Positions 1-10,150 are shown, counted from the first letter of the stretch. The stretch: 64,000 bases of DNA from Rhizobium sp. P32RR-XVIII (GCF_012641395.1 NZ_JABAIH010000001.1:186001-250000); one strand, 5' to 3'. The notes: generated from the sequence alone by a model not told the origin. A program made the numbers and translations.

Positions 1-54
1 GAATACCTCAAGGAAGCCGGTACGAAGAACGAGTTTGAAGGCGCGGTCAAGTAA
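1..54 (+). CDS. rplT: 50S ribosomal protein L20, 3' end only
   Basis: The window opens inside a reading frame that ends at a TAA at 52-54 and encodes EYLKEAGTKNEFEGAVK. This matches my memory of the C-terminal tail of rhizobial L20, a 23S rRNA-binding protein needed for early 50S assembly. Its position directly before pheS-pheT is the usual infC-rpmI-rplT-pheST order of rhizobia. Only 17 residues are visible, so the call rests on the tail and on synteny. Confidence 0.8.
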   Translation, partial: EYLKEAGTKNEFEGAVK

Positions 55-92
55 CCAGCGCTTCCCAGGCTTTATGCTTCAATGATTTTGGG

Positions 93-130
93 AAACCCGC
101 GCTGGTTTGGGCTGGCGCGGGTTTTTCTTT
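93..130 (+). terminator. Rho-independent terminator after rplT
   Basis: A 10-bp perfect stem (aaacccgcgc at 93-102, gcgcgggttt at 115-124) with a 12-nt loop is followed by a T-rich run. It separates the ribosomal protein gene from pheS. It could also act as an attenuator for pheST read-through, but no leader peptide was identified. Confidence 0.75.
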
Positions 131-205
131 CTCTGTACTCCTTTGCCCGGCCGGCGTCCGCCAGCCTCCAATTGCCCGCCTGATCCTGGACGGAAAGAAT
201 TGACG

Positions 206-1288
206 ATGTCAGATATCGACCAGCTCAAATCATCGCTGCTTGCGGAAATTGCTGCCGCCAATGACGAAGCAGCGCTCGAAGCCGTGCGCGTCGCCGCCCT
301 CGGCAAAAAGGGCTCCGTTTCCGAGCTCCTAAAGACGCTTGGCGCGATGACCCCCGAAGAGCGCCAGACCAAAGGCGTTGCGATCAACAGCCTCAAGAAC
401 GAGGTGACGGATGCAATCGCCGCGCGTAAGGCGACGCTCAAGGAAGCGGCCGTCAATGCCCGTCTGAAGGCCGAGACGGTCGACATCAGCCTGCCGGTCC
501 GGTCCTCGCCGGCGGAGCGCGGGCGCATTCACCCGATCAGCCAGATCGTGGACGAGATTACCGCGATCTTCGGCGATATGGGCTTCTCCATTGCCGAAGG
601 CCCGGACATCGAAACCGACTACTACAATTTCACGGCGCTGAACTTCCCTGAAGGCCACCCCGCCCGCGAGATGCACGACACCTTCTTCTTCAATCCGGAT
701 GAGAACGGTGAGCGCAGGGTGCTGCGCACGCACACCTCGCCGGTGCAGGTGCGCACCATGGAGGCGCAGAAGCCGCCAATCCGCATCATCATCCCCGGCA
801 AGACCTACCGCCAGGATTCGGATGCGACGCATTCGCCGATGTTCCACCAGGTCGAGGGCCTGGTCATCGACAAGAAGGCGAATGTCGCCAACATGCGCTG
901 GGTCCTCGAGGAGTTCTGCAAGTCGTTCTTCGAGGTCGACAGCGTGACGATGCGCTTCCGCCCGTCGTTCTTCCCGTTCACCGAGCCGTCCTTCGAGGTC
1001 GACATCCAGTGCGACCGCTCCGGCCCGATCGTCAAGTTCGGTGAGGGCACCGATTGGATGGAAATCCTCGGCTGCGGCATGGTCCACGCCAACGTGCTCC
1101 GCTACGGCGGTCTCGATCCCGATGAATATCAGGGCTTTGCCTGGGGCATGGGGCTCGATCGCATCGCCATGCTGAAATACGGCATGCCCGACCTCCGCGA
1201 CTTCTTCAATGCCGATATCCGCTGGATGACCCATTACGGCTTCCGCCCGCTCGACATGCCGACGCTGTTCGGCGGTCTGAGCGCTTAA
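206..1288 (+). CDS. pheS: Phenylalanyl-tRNA synthetase alpha subunit
   Basis: Catalytic alpha subunit of the cytoplasmic (alpha-beta)2 PheRS, which charges tRNA-Phe with phenylalanine. The 360-residue product has an N-terminal coiled-coil tRNA-binding arm (about residues 1-90) and a class II synthetase core. Motif 2 is near [16 protein letters not shown] and motif 3 is [13 protein letters not shown]. The frame is open further upstream, but ATG 206 follows a purine-rich GGAAAGAA and gives the usual rhizobial length starting [10 protein letters not shown]. pheT follows after 15 bp with its own GGGAGG, so the two genes are one operon. Confidence 0.97.
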   Translation: MSDIDQLKSSLLAEIAAANDEAALEAVRVAALGKKGSVSELLKTLGAMTPEERQTKGVAINSLKNEVTDAIAARKATLKEAAVNARLKAETVDISLPVRSSPAERGRIHPISQIVDEITAIFGDMGFSIAEGPDIETDYYNFTALNFPEGHPAREMHDTFFFNPDENGERRVLRTHTSPVQVRTMEAQKPPIRIIIPGKTYRQDSDATHSPMFHQVEGLVIDKKANVANMRWVLEEFCKSFFEVDSVTMRFRPSFFPFTEPSFEVDIQCDRSGPIVKFGEGTDWMEILGCGMVHANVLRYGGLDPDEYQGFAWGMGLDRIAMLKYGMPDLRDFFNADIRWMTHYGFRPLDMPTLFGGLSA

Positions 1289-1303
1289 GGGAGGATTGAG
1301 ATC

Positions 1304-3727
1304 ATGAAATTCACGCTTTCCTGGCTGAAGGATCATCTGGAAACGGATGCCACACTCGACGAAATCTGTGCGCGCCTTACCGCAATCGGGCTCGAGGTCG
1401 AGGACGTCGACGACAAGGCGGCCTTCAAGCCTTTCGTCATTGCAAGGGTCGTGTCGGCGGAAAAGCATCCGCAGGCCGATCGCCTGAAGGTTCTTTCGGT
1501 CGATACCGGTAAGGGCACGCCGATCCAGGTCGTCTGCGGTGCGCCGAATGCGCGGGCGGGGCTCGTCGGCGCGTTTGCCGCGTCCGGGACCTACGTTCCC
1601 GGCATCGATGTTACACTCTCGGTTGGCAACATCCGCGGCGTCGAAAGCCATGGAATGATGTGCTCAGAGAAGGAGCTGATGATCTCCGATAACCACGATG
1701 GGATCATCGACCTGCCGGAAGATGCGCCGGTCGGCACGAGCTACGCCGCATACGCCCATCTCGACGACCCGGTCATCGAGATCAACCTGACGCCGAACCG
1801 TCCGGATTGCACGAGCATTTACGGCATCGCGCGCGACCTGGCCGCTTCTGGCCTCGGCACGCTGAAGGCGCGGGCAGCCCCCTCTTTCGCCGTCGACGGC
1901 GAAACGCCTGTCAGGGTCAAGCTCGATCTCGATGACGAAAAGCTTTGCCCGGGCTTTGCGCTCCGCCTCGTGCGCGGCGTCAGGAACGGTCCGAGCCCGC
2001 GCTGGATGCAGCAGCGTCTGCTGGCGATCGGCCTGCGCCCGATCAACGCGCTGGTCGATATCACCAACTACATGACCTTCGATCAGGGCCGGCCGATGCA
2101 CGTCTTCGACGCCGCCAAGGTCAGCGGCAATCTCACGGTTCGCCGCGCGAAGGAAGGCGAGACGGTGCTGGCGCTCGACCAGCGCGAATACAAGCTTGGA
2201 CCCCACAATGTCGTCATCGCCGATGCGGATGGCATCGAGTCCATCGGCGGCATCATGGGCGGCGAGCATTCGGGCTGCGACGAGAACACAACGGACGTGC
2301 TGATCGAGTCCGCTCTCTGGGATCCGATGAACATCGCCAAATCCGGCCGCGGCCTCGGTATCATCACCGATGCCCGCTACCGCTTCGAGCGCGGCGTCGA
2401 TCCGGAATACATGGTTCCCGGCCTCGAGCGCACGACGGAACTGGTGCTCGAACTCTGCGGCGGTACGGCCGCCAAGGCCGATGTCGTCGGTTATAAGGGT
2501 TATGAGCCCAAGATCGTCGACTTCCCCTTCTCCGAGGTCAAGCGCCTGACAGGTCTTGAGGTTTCCACTGAAGAGAGCACCGAGATCCTGACGCGTCTCG
2601 GCTTCAAGGTGTCCGGTTCGGGCGAGCGCGTTTCCGTCGCCGTTCCTTCCTGGCGCCCGGATGTGGATGGCAAGGCAGACCTCGTTGAGGAAATCATGCG
2701 TATCCACGGCGTCGACAACATCAAGCCTGCGCCGCTGGAAAGTCATGCGGCCGTCAACGGCAAGATCCTGACGACGCTGCAGATCCGCACCCGCACCGCC
2801 AAGCGTGCGCTCGCGTCGCGCGGCATGCTGGAGGCAGTCACCTGGTCCTTCATTTCCGAAGAGCAGGCGAAGCTCTTCGGCGGCGGCTCGCCGGCGCTGA
2901 AGCTTGCGAACCCGATTGCGGCTGAAATGTCCGACATGCGCCCGTCGCTGCTGCCGGGTCTGCTGACGGCCGCTCAGCGCAATGCCGACAAGGGCTATGG
3001 CGACGTCGCGATTTTCGAAGTCTCCGGCACTTACGAAAACGACCGGCTCGAAGGCCAGCGCCGCGTCGCCGGCGGTGTCCGCCGTGGGACGGCCTCGCTG
3101 TCAGGCGCAGGCCGCATGTGGTCGAACAATGGCAAGGGCGGCGGCAAGCCCGTCGATGTCTTCGACGCCAAGGCGGATGCGCTGGCCGTCATCGAAGCCT
3201 GCGGCCTGCCGATGAGCAATATCCAGATCGAGCAAGGTGGACCGGAATGGTACCACCCCGGACGCTCCGGCACGATCAAGATGGGACCCAAGGTCATCCT
3301 CGGCTATTTCGGCGAGTTCCACCCTTCGACGCTCGAAGCGCTCGATGTGTCTGGCGCTCTCTGCGGCTTCGAAGTTTATATCGACGCGATGTCCGAGCCG
3401 AAGAAGAAGGCGACGCGGACCAAGCCGGCGCTGGAGCTTTCGCCCTTCCAGGCGGTCAAGCGCGACTTCGCGTTTGTCGTCGACAAGTCGGTGGAAGCCG
3501 GTTCCATCATCAAGGCCGCTTCCGGCGCCGACCGCAAGCTGGTGACGGCAGTCAACGTCTTCGACATATTCGAGGGTGCTTCGCTTGGCGAAGGCAAGAA
3601 GTCCGTTGCGATCGAAGTGCAGATCCAGCCGGTCGAGCGGACGCTGACGGACGAGGATTTCGAGGCCCTGACTGAGAAGATCGTGGCGAATGTGACGAAA
3701 TTCACTGGCGGCGTGCTGAGAAGCTGA
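1304..3727 (+). CDS. pheT: Phenylalanyl-tRNA synthetase beta subunit
   Basis: Beta subunit of PheRS, 807 residues, the normal length for this family. The N-terminus (about residues 40-150) is the tRNA-binding OB-fold. The B3/B4 editing region follows (about 200-400), where mischarged Tyr-tRNA-Phe is hydrolysed, then a B5 and a catalytic-like core. The last about 95 residues form the anticodon-binding FDX-ACB domain. It is translated from ATG 1304 behind GGGAGG and ends just before a strong terminator, closing the pheST operon. Confidence 0.97.
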   Translation: MKFTLSWLKDHLETDATLDEICARLTAIGLEVEDVDDKAAFKPFVIARVVSAEKHPQADRLKVLSVDTGKGTPIQVVCGAPNARAGLVGAFAASGTYVPGIDVTLSVGNIRGVESHGMMCSEKELMISDNHDGIIDLPEDAPVGTSYAAYAHLDDPVIEINLTPNRPDCTSIYGIARDLAASGLGTLKARAAPSFAVDGETPVRVKLDLDDEKLCPGFALRLVRGVRNGPSPRWMQQRLLAIGLRPINALVDITNYMTFDQGRPMHVFDAAKVSGNLTVRRAKEGETVLALDQREYKLGPHNVVIADADGIESIGGIMGGEHSGCDENTTDVLIESALWDPMNIAKSGRGLGIITDARYRFERGVDPEYMVPGLERTTELVLELCGGTAAKADVVGYKGYEPKIVDFPFSEVKRLTGLEVSTEESTEILTRLGFKVSGSGERVSVAVPSWRPDVDGKADLVEEIMRIHGVDNIKPAPLESHAAVNGKILTTLQIRTRTAKRALASRGMLEAVTWSFISEEQAKLFGGGSPALKLANPIAAEMSDMRPSLLPGLLTAAQRNADKGYGDVAIFEVSGTYENDRLEGQRRVAGGVRRGTASLSGAGRMWSNNGKGGGKPVDVFDAKADALAVIEACGLPMSNIQIEQGGPEWYHPGRSGTIKMGPKVILGYFGEFHPSTLEALDVSGALCGFEVYIDAMSEPKKKATRTKPALELSPFQAVKRDFAFVVDKSVEAGSIIKAASGADRKLVTAVNVFDIFEGASLGEGKKSVAIEVQIQPVERTLTDEDFEALTEKIVANVTKFTGGVLRS

Positions 3728-3744
3728 TTGGTCCTATAAAAAGA

Positions 3745-3768
3745 AAAGCCGGCGATCGCCGGCTTTTT
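3745..3768 (+). terminator. Terminator after pheT
   Basis: A fully palindromic 24-bp element, aaaagccggcga followed by its reverse complement, ends in TTTT. The symmetry means it can also end transcription from the convergent ferritin-like gene on the minus strand. Confidence 0.8.
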
Positions 3769-3808
3769 GCAATTGTCGCTCCGAAAAAAGAGCGCGCTTC
3801 CAGTTCCG

Positions 3809-4309
3809 TCAGGCAGCGCGATTGGCCTTCTGGTTCGCGGCGGTGACGGCGAGTTTCGTGAGTGTCTTGTCGGTTGCCGTCTCTTCCTGCAGCGTCTGGT
3901 CGAGCAGGGCGACGGCGTCGTTGTAGCCGAGGGTCTGTGCCCAGGTCTTCAGCGTGCCGTAGCGGGCGATTTCGTAGTGCTCGACGGCCTGTGCGGCAGA
4001 GATGAGCCCCGCATCGACGGCGGCCGTCCCCTTGAAGTCTTCCATGATCTCTTCGCCTTCGGCGATGATGCCCTGGATCGCTTCGCAGGTCTTGCCCTGG
4101 GCGCGCTTGCCAGCTATCTCGAACACCTGCTGCAGGCGCTCGACGTGCCCCTCGGTTTGTTCTTTGTGCTTTTCAAAGCCTGCCTTCAACTCGGCGGATT
4201 GGGCGGCTCGTGCCATCTTCGGCAAGGCGCGCAGGATCTGCCGCTCGGCAAAGTAGATATCCTTCAGGGTATCGTGAAAGAGATCTTCGAGTGTTTTTTC
4301 CTTGGCCAT
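3809..4309 (-). CDS. Ferritin-like DUF892 (YciE/YciF) family protein
   Basis: A 166-residue protein of the DUF892 family, a four-helix ferritin-like fold found in YciE/YciF stress proteins. Members typically accumulate under general stress and may bind di-metal centres. The start MAKEKTLEDLFHDTLKDIY at 4309 follows AAGGAT. The longer open frame upstream lacks a ribosome site. Acidic and histidine residues recur along the helices (HDTLKDIYFAERQ near residue 12, EKHKEQTEGHVERLQ near 48, AVEHYEIARY near 110), as expected for metal ligands. It converges on pheT. The exact role is not known. Confidence 0.88.
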   Translation of the reverse strand: MAKEKTLEDLFHDTLKDIYFAERQILRALPKMARAAQSAELKAGFEKHKEQTEGHVERLQQVFEIAGKRAQGKTCEAIQGIIAEGEEIMEDFKGTAAVDAGLISAAQAVEHYEIARYGTLKTWAQTLGYNDAVALLDQTLQEETATDKTLTKLAVTAANQKANRAA

Positions 4310-4449
4310 TTCTTCGATCCTTGCTGTGTGGGGTTTGAGGAACCCTAAAAGAAGCGATCGGCTTCGAAATTGTTCCGTAAAGTGCGCAATTTCCGGGTGG
4401 CTCCGGCCGAGCGGCGAGGTAGGCTCGTCCCGGCGATGAGGAGAGTCGG

Positions 4450-5067
4450 ATGAAGAAGCCGGGATCGATGAAATCTCTCGAGGACATGGGGCGAGTGCGG
4501 CTCTCAAAGAATTTTTTCTTCCGCGATTTTCTGCATTCGGAGATCGCTGATTTCTATCGCATCCCGAACATTCCGGACGAGCCGGAGCTTGCGGTCGAGG
4601 CAGGAAAGCGGTTGTGCGAGGAGCTGCTGGAGCCGTTGCAGGCAACCTTCGGCCGGCTGCATATCCGCTCCGGCTACCGCGCCGCCGCCGTCAATGCGTT
4701 CGGAAACAAAAACAAGCTCAATTGCTCGACCAATGCCTCGACCGCCGCGGACCATATCTGGGATCTGCACGACTTCGACGGCTGTATAGGTGCGACAGCC
4801 TGTGTGGTCGTGCCGTGGCTAGTTGATAACTACAGCAATGAGGAGGACTGGCAGAAACTTGCATGGTGGATCCACGACCACCTGCCTTATGCCGCGCTCT
4901 GCTTCTTTCCGAAGCTATGGGCCTTCAACATTCAGTGGCATGAGCGGCCGAAGCGTGTGATCCAAAGCTACGTCCGGCCGCGAGGCATCCTGACCAAGCC
5001 CGGCATGGCGAACTGGGAAGGCGACCATTCAGAATTCTACGAGGGCTTTCCGCCGCTCAGAAATTGA
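4450..5067 (+). CDS. Peptidase M15-like conserved protein
   Basis: A 205-residue cytoplasmic-looking protein. The segment HIRSGYRAAAVNAFGN (about residues 75-90), followed by a Ser/Thr-rich loop and DHIWDLHDFDG (about 101-111), resembles the metal-binding core of M15 D-Ala-D-Ala carboxypeptidase-like proteins (SxHxxGxAxD). The spacing differs and the first ligand is not clearly in the usual place. A GAGGAG box precedes ATG 4450; ATG 4468 is an alternative start. The last 11 bp overlap the convergent GNAT gene. Whether it is an active peptidase is uncertain. Confidence 0.55.
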   Translation: MKKPGSMKSLEDMGRVRLSKNFFFRDFLHSEIADFYRIPNIPDEPELAVEAGKRLCEELLEPLQATFGRLHIRSGYRAAAVNAFGNKNKLNCSTNASTAADHIWDLHDFDGCIGATACVVVPWLVDNYSNEEDWQKLAWWIHDHLPYAALCFFPKLWAFNIQWHERPKRVIQSYVRPRGILTKPGMANWEGDHSEFYEGFPPLRN

Positions 5068-5500
5068 TGCGGTAGCGGATGTGGCCGTCGTTCTCGACGT
5101 AGCTGTCGTAGAGCGCGCGCGCTGTCTTGTTCTCTTCGCTCGTATGCCAGTAAAGCCGCGACCAGCCGTTCTTCTTGGAAAGCGAAACGAGGTCATCCAT
5201 CAAAGCCCGGCCCACCCCTCTGCCGCGGGCAGCGGGATCGACGAAGAGATCTTCGAGATAGCAGTCCTTGCCGTGAATCCATGTGCCTTCATGCGTCAGC
5301 GACAATGTGAAGCCCATCACCTTGCCGTCGACTTCCGCAACGCGCATGAAGATTGCCGACGCCGGATCGAAAATCCGGCGCCATGTCGAATCGGTGATGG
5401 TCTCGTCGACCGTGACTTCGTAGAACGCGAGGTAGTCCTTCCAGAGTTCGCGCCAGCGCGCTTCATCGTCTGGCGTCGCATCGCGGATCGTTACGGTCAT
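5057..5500 (-). CDS. GNAT family N-acetyltransferase
   Basis: A 147-residue acetyl-CoA-dependent transferase. Motif A is clear: LEDLFVDPAARGRGVGRALM (about residues 84-103) carries the R/Q-x-x-G-x-G/A pyrophosphate loop as RGRGVG. It is followed by the NGWSRLYWHTSEENKTARALY segment typical of small-molecule GNATs. The acceptor substrate cannot be read from the sequence. It lies 11 bp downstream of the aldo/keto reductase gene on the same strand, so the two are probably co-transcribed. Confidence 0.92.
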   Translation of the reverse strand: MTVTIRDATPDDEARWRELWKDYLAFYEVTVDETITDSTWRRIFDPASAIFMRVAEVDGKVMGFTLSLTHEGTWIHGKDCYLEDLFVDPAARGRGVGRALMDDLVSLSKKNGWSRLYWHTSEENKTARALYDSYVENDGHIRYRINF

Positions 5501-5511
5501 AGCGTCACTCC

Positions 5512-6459
5512 TCAGGTTCCCGCCTTGTCGAGTGCCCTCATCGCGTCCTCTGAAAGCTTGAGTGTTGCCGCCTTCACAAGGCTATCAAGCTGCGAAAGGC
5601 TCGTAGCACTGGCGATCGGCGCCGTCACGCCTTTCTTGTTGAGCAGCCAGGCGATCGAGATTTCGGCAGGTTTGGCGCCGGTCTCGGCGGAGATCTGATC
5701 GAGGGCGGCCAGGATGCGCACGCCCTTGTCATCGAGATATTGGGCGACGCGGTTTTCGCGCGCCTTGCCTTCCGTGTCGGCCTTGCTGCGATATTTACCG
5801 GAGAGGAACCCGGCTGCGAGGCTGAAATAGGTGATGACGCCGATGTCCTCCTTGACGCAGAGATCGGCAAGCGGCCCCTCGAAGCTCGAGCGCTCATAGA
5901 GATTGTATTCAGGCTGCAGCACGTCGTAGCGCGGAACACCGGCCTTCTCTGCGGCATCAAGAGAGGCCTGAAGCTGGCTGGCATCGAGGTTTGAGCAGCC
6001 AATCGCGCGAATCTTGCCCTGTTGCTTCAGCTTCGCAAAGGCGCCAAGCGTCTCTTCATAAGGCGTATTCTCGTCGGGCCAATGAGACAGATAGAGGTCG
6101 ATATAATCCGTCTGCAGGCGGCGGAGCGAATCCTCGGCGGCCCTGAGGATATATTGCTCCTTGAGCGTCCTGCCTTGCCCCATGTCGGAGCCGACCTTGG
6201 TGACGATGATCGCCTTGTCACGCGAGACCTTTTTCTCTTTCAGCCATTTGCCAATGATCTCCTCTGAATCGCCGCCCTTGTTTCCGGGCACCCAGGAGGA
6301 ATAGACGTCGGCCGTATCGATGGTGTTGAGACCCGCGTCGAAAAAGGCATCGAGAATATCGAAGGAGGTCTTCTCGTCGGCCGTCCATCCGAAGACATTG
6401 CCGCCGAAGACGATCGGGGAGATTGAAAGACCTGTTTTTCCAAGCCGGCGCATTTCCAT
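5512..6459 (-). CDS. Aldo/keto reductase
   Basis: A 315-residue NADPH-dependent oxidoreductase with a (beta/alpha)8 barrel. The catalytic tetrad can be traced: Asp and Tyr in NTIDTADVYSSW (about residues 45-56), Lys in IIVTKVGSD (about 87), and His in DLYLSHWPD (about 120). The C-terminal part contains the cofactor-binding ASATSLSQLDS region. ATG 6459 sits behind AGGAG. It resembles the YajO/Tas-like branch rather than a known biosynthetic enzyme, so its substrate is unknown. First gene of a pair with the GNAT gene. Confidence 0.93.
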   Translation of the reverse strand: MEMRRLGKTGLSISPIVFGGNVFGWTADEKTSFDILDAFFDAGLNTIDTADVYSSWVPGNKGGDSEEIIGKWLKEKKVSRDKAIIVTKVGSDMGQGRTLKEQYILRAAEDSLRRLQTDYIDLYLSHWPDENTPYEETLGAFAKLKQQGKIRAIGCSNLDASQLQASLDAAEKAGVPRYDVLQPEYNLYERSSFEGPLADLCVKEDIGVITYFSLAAGFLSGKYRSKADTEGKARENRVAQYLDDKGVRILAALDQISAETGAKPAEISIAWLLNKKGVTAPIASATSLSQLDSLVKAATLKLSEDAMRALDKAGT

Positions 6460-6640
6460 GGCGCGCTCCTAAATTACTGATTTAACTGAAAGTGCAGACG
6501 CAGCAGAACGCCGCCGGGAGTAAACTAGCGCAGTTTCGAAGCGCGCGAAACCAAACTTCCGTGAATTGCGCCAGCGCCATTGCGTGAACTCAACCCGCTG
6601 AATAAGGTTGCCCTCATTCAAGCTCAGGGAGGCTCAAGCC

Positions 6641-7627
6641 ATGCTACGTTTCGGTATCATCTCGACCGCAAAGATCGGCCGCGAACTTGTCGTTCCCGCC
6701 ATTCAGGATGCGGAAAACTGTGTTGTCACCGCCATTGCCAGCCGCGACCTTAAAAAGGCTCGGGAGATGGCCGATCGTTTTTCCGTACCGCACGCCTTCG
6801 GCTCTTACGAAGAGATGCTCGCTTCCGACACGATCGATGCCGTCTATATTCCGCTGCCGACGTCGCAGCATGTCGAATGGACGATCAAGGCGGCCGACGC
6901 CGGCAAGCACGTGCTTTGCGAAAAACCGATTGCGCTCAAGGCCGATGAAATCGACAGCCTGATCGCCGCCCGCGATCGCAACAAGGTCCTGATCACTGAG
7001 GCCTATATGGTCACCTACACGCCGGTCTGGCAGAAGGTTCGTGCTCTGCTGGCCGACGGCGCCATCGGCCGCCTGCGCCATGTCCAGGGCGCATTCACCT
7101 ATTTCAACCGCGATGCCGGCAACATGCGCAACATTCCCGAGCTCGGCGGCGGCGGACTGCCCGATATCGGCGTGTACCCGACGATCAGCACGCGCTTCGT
7201 CACCGGCAAGGAGCCGCTGCGCATCCAGGCCGTGACCGAACGCGATCCAGATTTCGGCACCGATATCTATTCGAGCGTGAAGGCCGATTTCGGCGATTTC
7301 GAGCAGAGCTTCTATATTTCCACCCAGATGGCGGCTCGTCAGGTCATGGTCTTCCACGGCACGGATGGCTTCATCGAGGTCAAGTCGCCCTTCAATGCGG
7401 ACCGCTATGGCGCCGAGGAAATCGAACTCACCAACCGCAACCATTCCGAATCGCAGATTTTCCGTTTCCCCGATAGCCGCCAGTACAAGTGCGAGGCCGA
7501 AGCTTTCGCCCGCGCTGCAAAAGGCGAAAAGGAGGAGGTTGTAACGCTCGAAAGCTCGAAGCTGAACCAGAAGGTAATCGACGCGATCTACCGCGCGAGC
7601 GAGAAGGACGGCTGGGAACCCGTCTGA
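6641..7627 (+). CDS. Gfo/Idh/MocA family oxidoreductase
   Basis: A 328-residue NAD(P)-dependent sugar or polyol dehydrogenase-like protein. The N-terminal Rossmann fold begins [17 protein letters not shown]. The family signature CEKPIAL (about residue 95) supplies the catalytic lysine, and [12 protein letters not shown] (about 165-176) is the second conserved block with the substrate-side Asp. ATG 6641 follows AGGGAGG; an upstream TTG has no better support. It is divergent from the aldo/keto reductase. The substrate is not predictable. Confidence 0.92.
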   Translation: MLRFGIISTAKIGRELVVPAIQDAENCVVTAIASRDLKKAREMADRFSVPHAFGSYEEMLASDTIDAVYIPLPTSQHVEWTIKAADAGKHVLCEKPIALKADEIDSLIAARDRNKVLITEAYMVTYTPVWQKVRALLADGAIGRLRHVQGAFTYFNRDAGNMRNIPELGGGGLPDIGVYPTISTRFVTGKEPLRIQAVTERDPDFGTDIYSSVKADFGDFEQSFYISTQMAARQVMVFHGTDGFIEVKSPFNADRYGAEEIELTNRNHSESQIFRFPDSRQYKCEAEAFARAAKGEKEEVVTLESSKLNQKVIDAIYRASEKDGWEPV

Positions 7628-8023
7628 TTATTCGCTGCGAAAGACGAAGCGCGAATAGCCGAAAAAGCTAAAGACCATCGATGCGGCGGTGGCAAGCACC
7701 ATCGCCGCCAGCGGCTGCAGGGCGGGCACCGCGAGCAACAGGGCCGCGTAGAGGCCGTAGTTCAACACAGCCGCAATCAGCAGGATGGCGAGGATGCCGG
7801 GGCGTCCGATCGACAGCCGGTTTCCAAGCGTGAGATCGATGCCTTGCAGCATCGCAAGCATAATGCCAAGGCTCGCAAGAAGGCTCACTATCCGCGTCAG
7901 GAGCGGGCCGAACGCAGCATTCAGCAACAAATGGAAGAACAGCGCATCTGCCGCCAGTCCGAGCAGCAACAATGCGGCAAAGCGCAGAAGCAACTCACTT
8001 CGGTTGGCAGAGATATCAGCCAT
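7628..8023 (-). CDS. GtrA-like small membrane protein
   Basis: A 131-residue protein with four predicted transmembrane helices, ending FFGYSRFVFRSE, which resembles the terminal signature of the GtrA/DPMS family. GtrA-like proteins assist transfer of lipid-linked sugars across the inner membrane. The start ATG 8023 overlaps the end of the upstream gene by 8 bp, which implies translational coupling. It is the last gene of a minus-strand cluster that also holds an EamA/SMR-like protein, a methyltransferase and a GT2 enzyme, all consistent with surface polysaccharide or glycolipid work. Confidence 0.7.
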   Translation of the reverse strand: MADISANRSELLLRFAALLLLGLAADALFFHLLLNAAFGPLLTRIVSLLASLGIMLAMLQGIDLTLGNRLSIGRPGILAILLIAAVLNYGLYAALLLAVPALQPLAAMVLATAASMVFSFFGYSRFVFRSE

Positions 8024-8378
8024 TGATCGCCAGCATGCCGGCAACAATGAAAGCCGCGCCAATGACGTAACGCACAGTGAGGGCTTCCCCGAGAAAAACT
8101 TGCGCCAGCAGAGGCACGAAGCAGAATGTCAATCCCATGAAGGAATAGGCGATCGTCAGCGGGACGGCTTTCAGAACATAAATCCAGATAACTGTCCCAA
8201 GCCCATAAAGGAGCAGTGCTGCGAGCAGCACGGGATTGAGAAGCAGCGCGAGGATATTGCGGGCACTGAGCTCACCTGCAGTGGCGCTCGTCAGTTTGAA
8301 CAGCACTTGACCCGAAGCGATCAGAAGCGGTGTGCCGACGAGCCCAATCCAGGTACCCGCTGAAAACGTGGAAAGCAT
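8016..8378 (-). CDS. SMR/EamA-type small transporter (ArnE/ArnF-like)
   Basis: A 120-residue protein with four hydrophobic segments, about half an EamA transporter. The end of the third segment, AYSFMGLTFCFVPLLAQVFLGEALT, is the repeated EamA/SMR motif. Small proteins of this kind act as dimers, and in the ArnE/ArnF case flip aminoarabinosyl-undecaprenyl phosphate. ATG 8378 follows GGACGG. Neighbours point to lipid-linked sugar export, but the cargo is inferred only from context. Confidence 0.75.
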   Translation of the reverse strand: MLSTFSAGTWIGLVGTPLLIASGQVLFKLTSATAGELSARNILALLLNPVLLAALLLYGLGTVIWIYVLKAVPLTIAYSFMGLTFCFVPLLAQVFLGEALTVRYVIGAAFIVAGMLAING

Positions 8379-8389
8379 CGAACCGTCCT

Positions 8390-9094
8390 TCAATCCGCTG
8401 TGTCCCTCTCTTCCAAATAGAAGATGTCACGGCCGATATCCTCGCAGACGTAAACTGGCGGCACGGGCTGAACCGCCCTCAGGAACGAATGCGTATAGGG
8501 GAAGAAGTTGAAGTGTGGATTGAACGTATATCGGTACTCGCGTTCCCGCGGCACGACGATGATAAGGCGGCGTCTTGCGATCCGTCGTAGTTCTGCGACT
8601 GCCTGCCGGTAGTCGAGAATATGTTCGATGACATGCGTGCAGATAACCGTGTCGAACTCCGCGTCGGCGAAGGGGAGGGTTTCGACCTTGGCCGCAACAT
8701 ACTCGATGCCGGAAAGGCGTGACGCGTCGTCTATTACGAAATCGACACCCGTGAGGCGGCGGAGCTTCGAATGCGCCGATTGAATGCGGCTAAGCAGTGC
8801 GCCCGTGCCGCAGCCGATGTCGCAGACGCTCCCTCCCACGATAGATCCGAGAATGCGGCTGATGCACGCCGCCGAATTGTCGGTACCTTCGTGAACGCGA
8901 GGGTGGTTGCGGTAAAGCTCAGCATATTCCTCTGCCGAAAGGAACGGTGCACGCTCGCGAAACCTCGCCAAATGCTTGATGTGGTCGCCCCAGACGCGCT
9001 GTGCAGCCCAGCGGAAAGCTCCTGAATCGCGGGCAAACGGCGGTAGAATGTCTTCCAGCACGAAACGAATGCGGTTTGTGGTTTCTCTGTTCAT
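8390..9094 (-). CDS. Class I SAM-dependent methyltransferase
   Basis: A 234-residue protein with a Rossmann-type SAM-binding core. Motif I is VCDIGCGTGALLSRI (about residues 87-101), with an acidic residue of motif II in LTGVDFV. FADAEFDTVICTHVIEHI (about 140-157) is the post-motif typical of methyltransferase type 11. The tail beyond residue 190 is rich in aromatic residues. ATG 9094 is preferred over an upstream TTG because AAAGGTGA precedes it. It sits between the GT2 and EamA-like genes, so a sugar, lipid carrier or glycan methylation is plausible but unproven. Confidence 0.88.
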   Translation of the reverse strand: MNRETTNRIRFVLEDILPPFARDSGAFRWAAQRVWGDHIKHLARFRERAPFLSAEEYAELYRNHPRVHEGTDNSAACISRILGSIVGGSVCDIGCGTGALLSRIQSAHSKLRRLTGVDFVIDDASRLSGIEYVAAKVETLPFADAEFDTVICTHVIEHILDYRQAVAELRRIARRRLIIVVPREREYRYTFNPHFNFFPYTHSFLRAVQPVPPVYVCEDIGRDIFYLEERDTAD

Positions 9095-9124
9095 GGAAAC
9101 GGCGTCACCTTTGAGCGGAATCAA

Positions 9125-10150
9125 CTATGCGGTACGGGCGGCCCTGCCGCTTTGGGCGGCTCCAATGGGCTTTTCTGGCTTTGTACTCTGGCTCGGCGCG
9201 GTGATGTCGAGGTAATGGATCCGCAGCTGCTCGGCACGCGAGCGGGCGACTGAATCAAGGATCAGGCCTGCCGTGAAAACCATGAACGAGATCATCATCA
9301 GCGCCATCGAAAGAACCCATGTCGGCATGCGGTTGACAAGGCCCGTTTCGAAATACTCCGCCAGCACCGGCGCCATGAAGCCAAGGCTCGACAACATGGA
9401 GAACGCGCTGATGAGGCCGAAGAACGCAAAGGGCCGCGTTTCCTTCATCAGCATGGCGAACATCCAGAGGATTTTGCCGCCGTCCTTGAAGGTCGAGAGT
9501 TTCGAGTGCGAGCCTTCGGGACGCCGGCCGTAATCGAGTTCCAGTTCAGCGACCGGAAGTTTGAGCCGTGATGCATGCACGGACATTTCGGTCTCGATTT
9601 CGAAACCACCGGAAACGGCCGGGAAGCTTTTGACAAAACGACGCGAGAAAGCCCGGTAGCCTGAGAAGATATCGGTGAAATCCGGCCCGAAGATCGTGCG
9701 GTAGAGAATGTTGAAGATGCGGTTGCCGAAAGCATGCCCGTTGCGTCCTGCATCCGAGTGAACGCCGCGTCGCGTTCCGATCACCATGTCGGCGCGTTCT
9801 GTCACCAGTGTGCGGATCAGTTCTTCGCCGTCCTCCGGCGCATAGGTACCGTCGCCATCGGCCATCAGATAGACGTCCGCGTCGATATCGGCGAACATGC
9901 GGCGCACGACATGACCCTTCCCCTGCCGCCGTTCGCGCACGACGGAAGCACCGGCCAGCATGGCGTGGAGCGCGGTTCCATCAGTCGAATTGTTGTCGTA
10001 GACGTGGATCTGCGCATGGGGCAGTGCTGCCTTAAAACCGCGAACGACCGCGCCGATCGTCGCCGCTTCATTGTAGCAAGGCAGCAGTACGGCAATGTTC
10101 AGGGCCTGCGATCGCGTCATTGTCGTGCTCGCCACTATTGGTTGGCACAT
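9125..10150 (-). CDS. Family 2 glycosyltransferase with C-terminal membrane helices
   Basis: A 341-residue enzyme of the dolichyl-phosphate-sugar synthase type. The GT-A domain starts NIAVLLPCYNEAATIGAVV (about residues 18-36) and contains DNNSTDGT and the nucleotide-sugar/metal site LMADGDGTYAPED (about 95-107). Two C-terminal transmembrane helices (about 255-310) tether it to the inner membrane. It probably makes a polyprenyl-phosphate-linked sugar for the divergently encoded GT-C-like protein. ATG 10150 lacks a convincing ribosome site and ATG 10120 is an alternative. Confidence 0.93.
   Translation of the reverse strand: MCQPIVASTTMTRSQALNIAVLLPCYNEAATIGAVVRGFKAALPHAQIHVYDNNSTDGTALHAMLAGASVVRERRQGKGHVVRRMFADIDADVYLMADGDGTYAPEDGEELIRTLVTERADMVIGTRRGVHSDAGRNGHAFGNRIFNILYRTIFGPDFTDIFSGYRAFSRRFVKSFPAVSGGFEIETEMSVHASRLKLPVAELELDYGRRPEGSHSKLSTFKDGGKILWMFAMLMKETRPFAFFGLISAFSMLSSLGFMAPVLAEYFETGLVNRMPTWVLSMALMMISFMVFTAGLILDSVARSRAEQLRIHYLDITAPSQSTKPEKPIGAAQSGRAARTA

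Noticed and set aside
329-1651. 440-residue minus-strand frame opposite pheS
   Set aside because: It is an artefact of GC-rich third positions over pheS/pheT. It spans two real genes and shows no domain.
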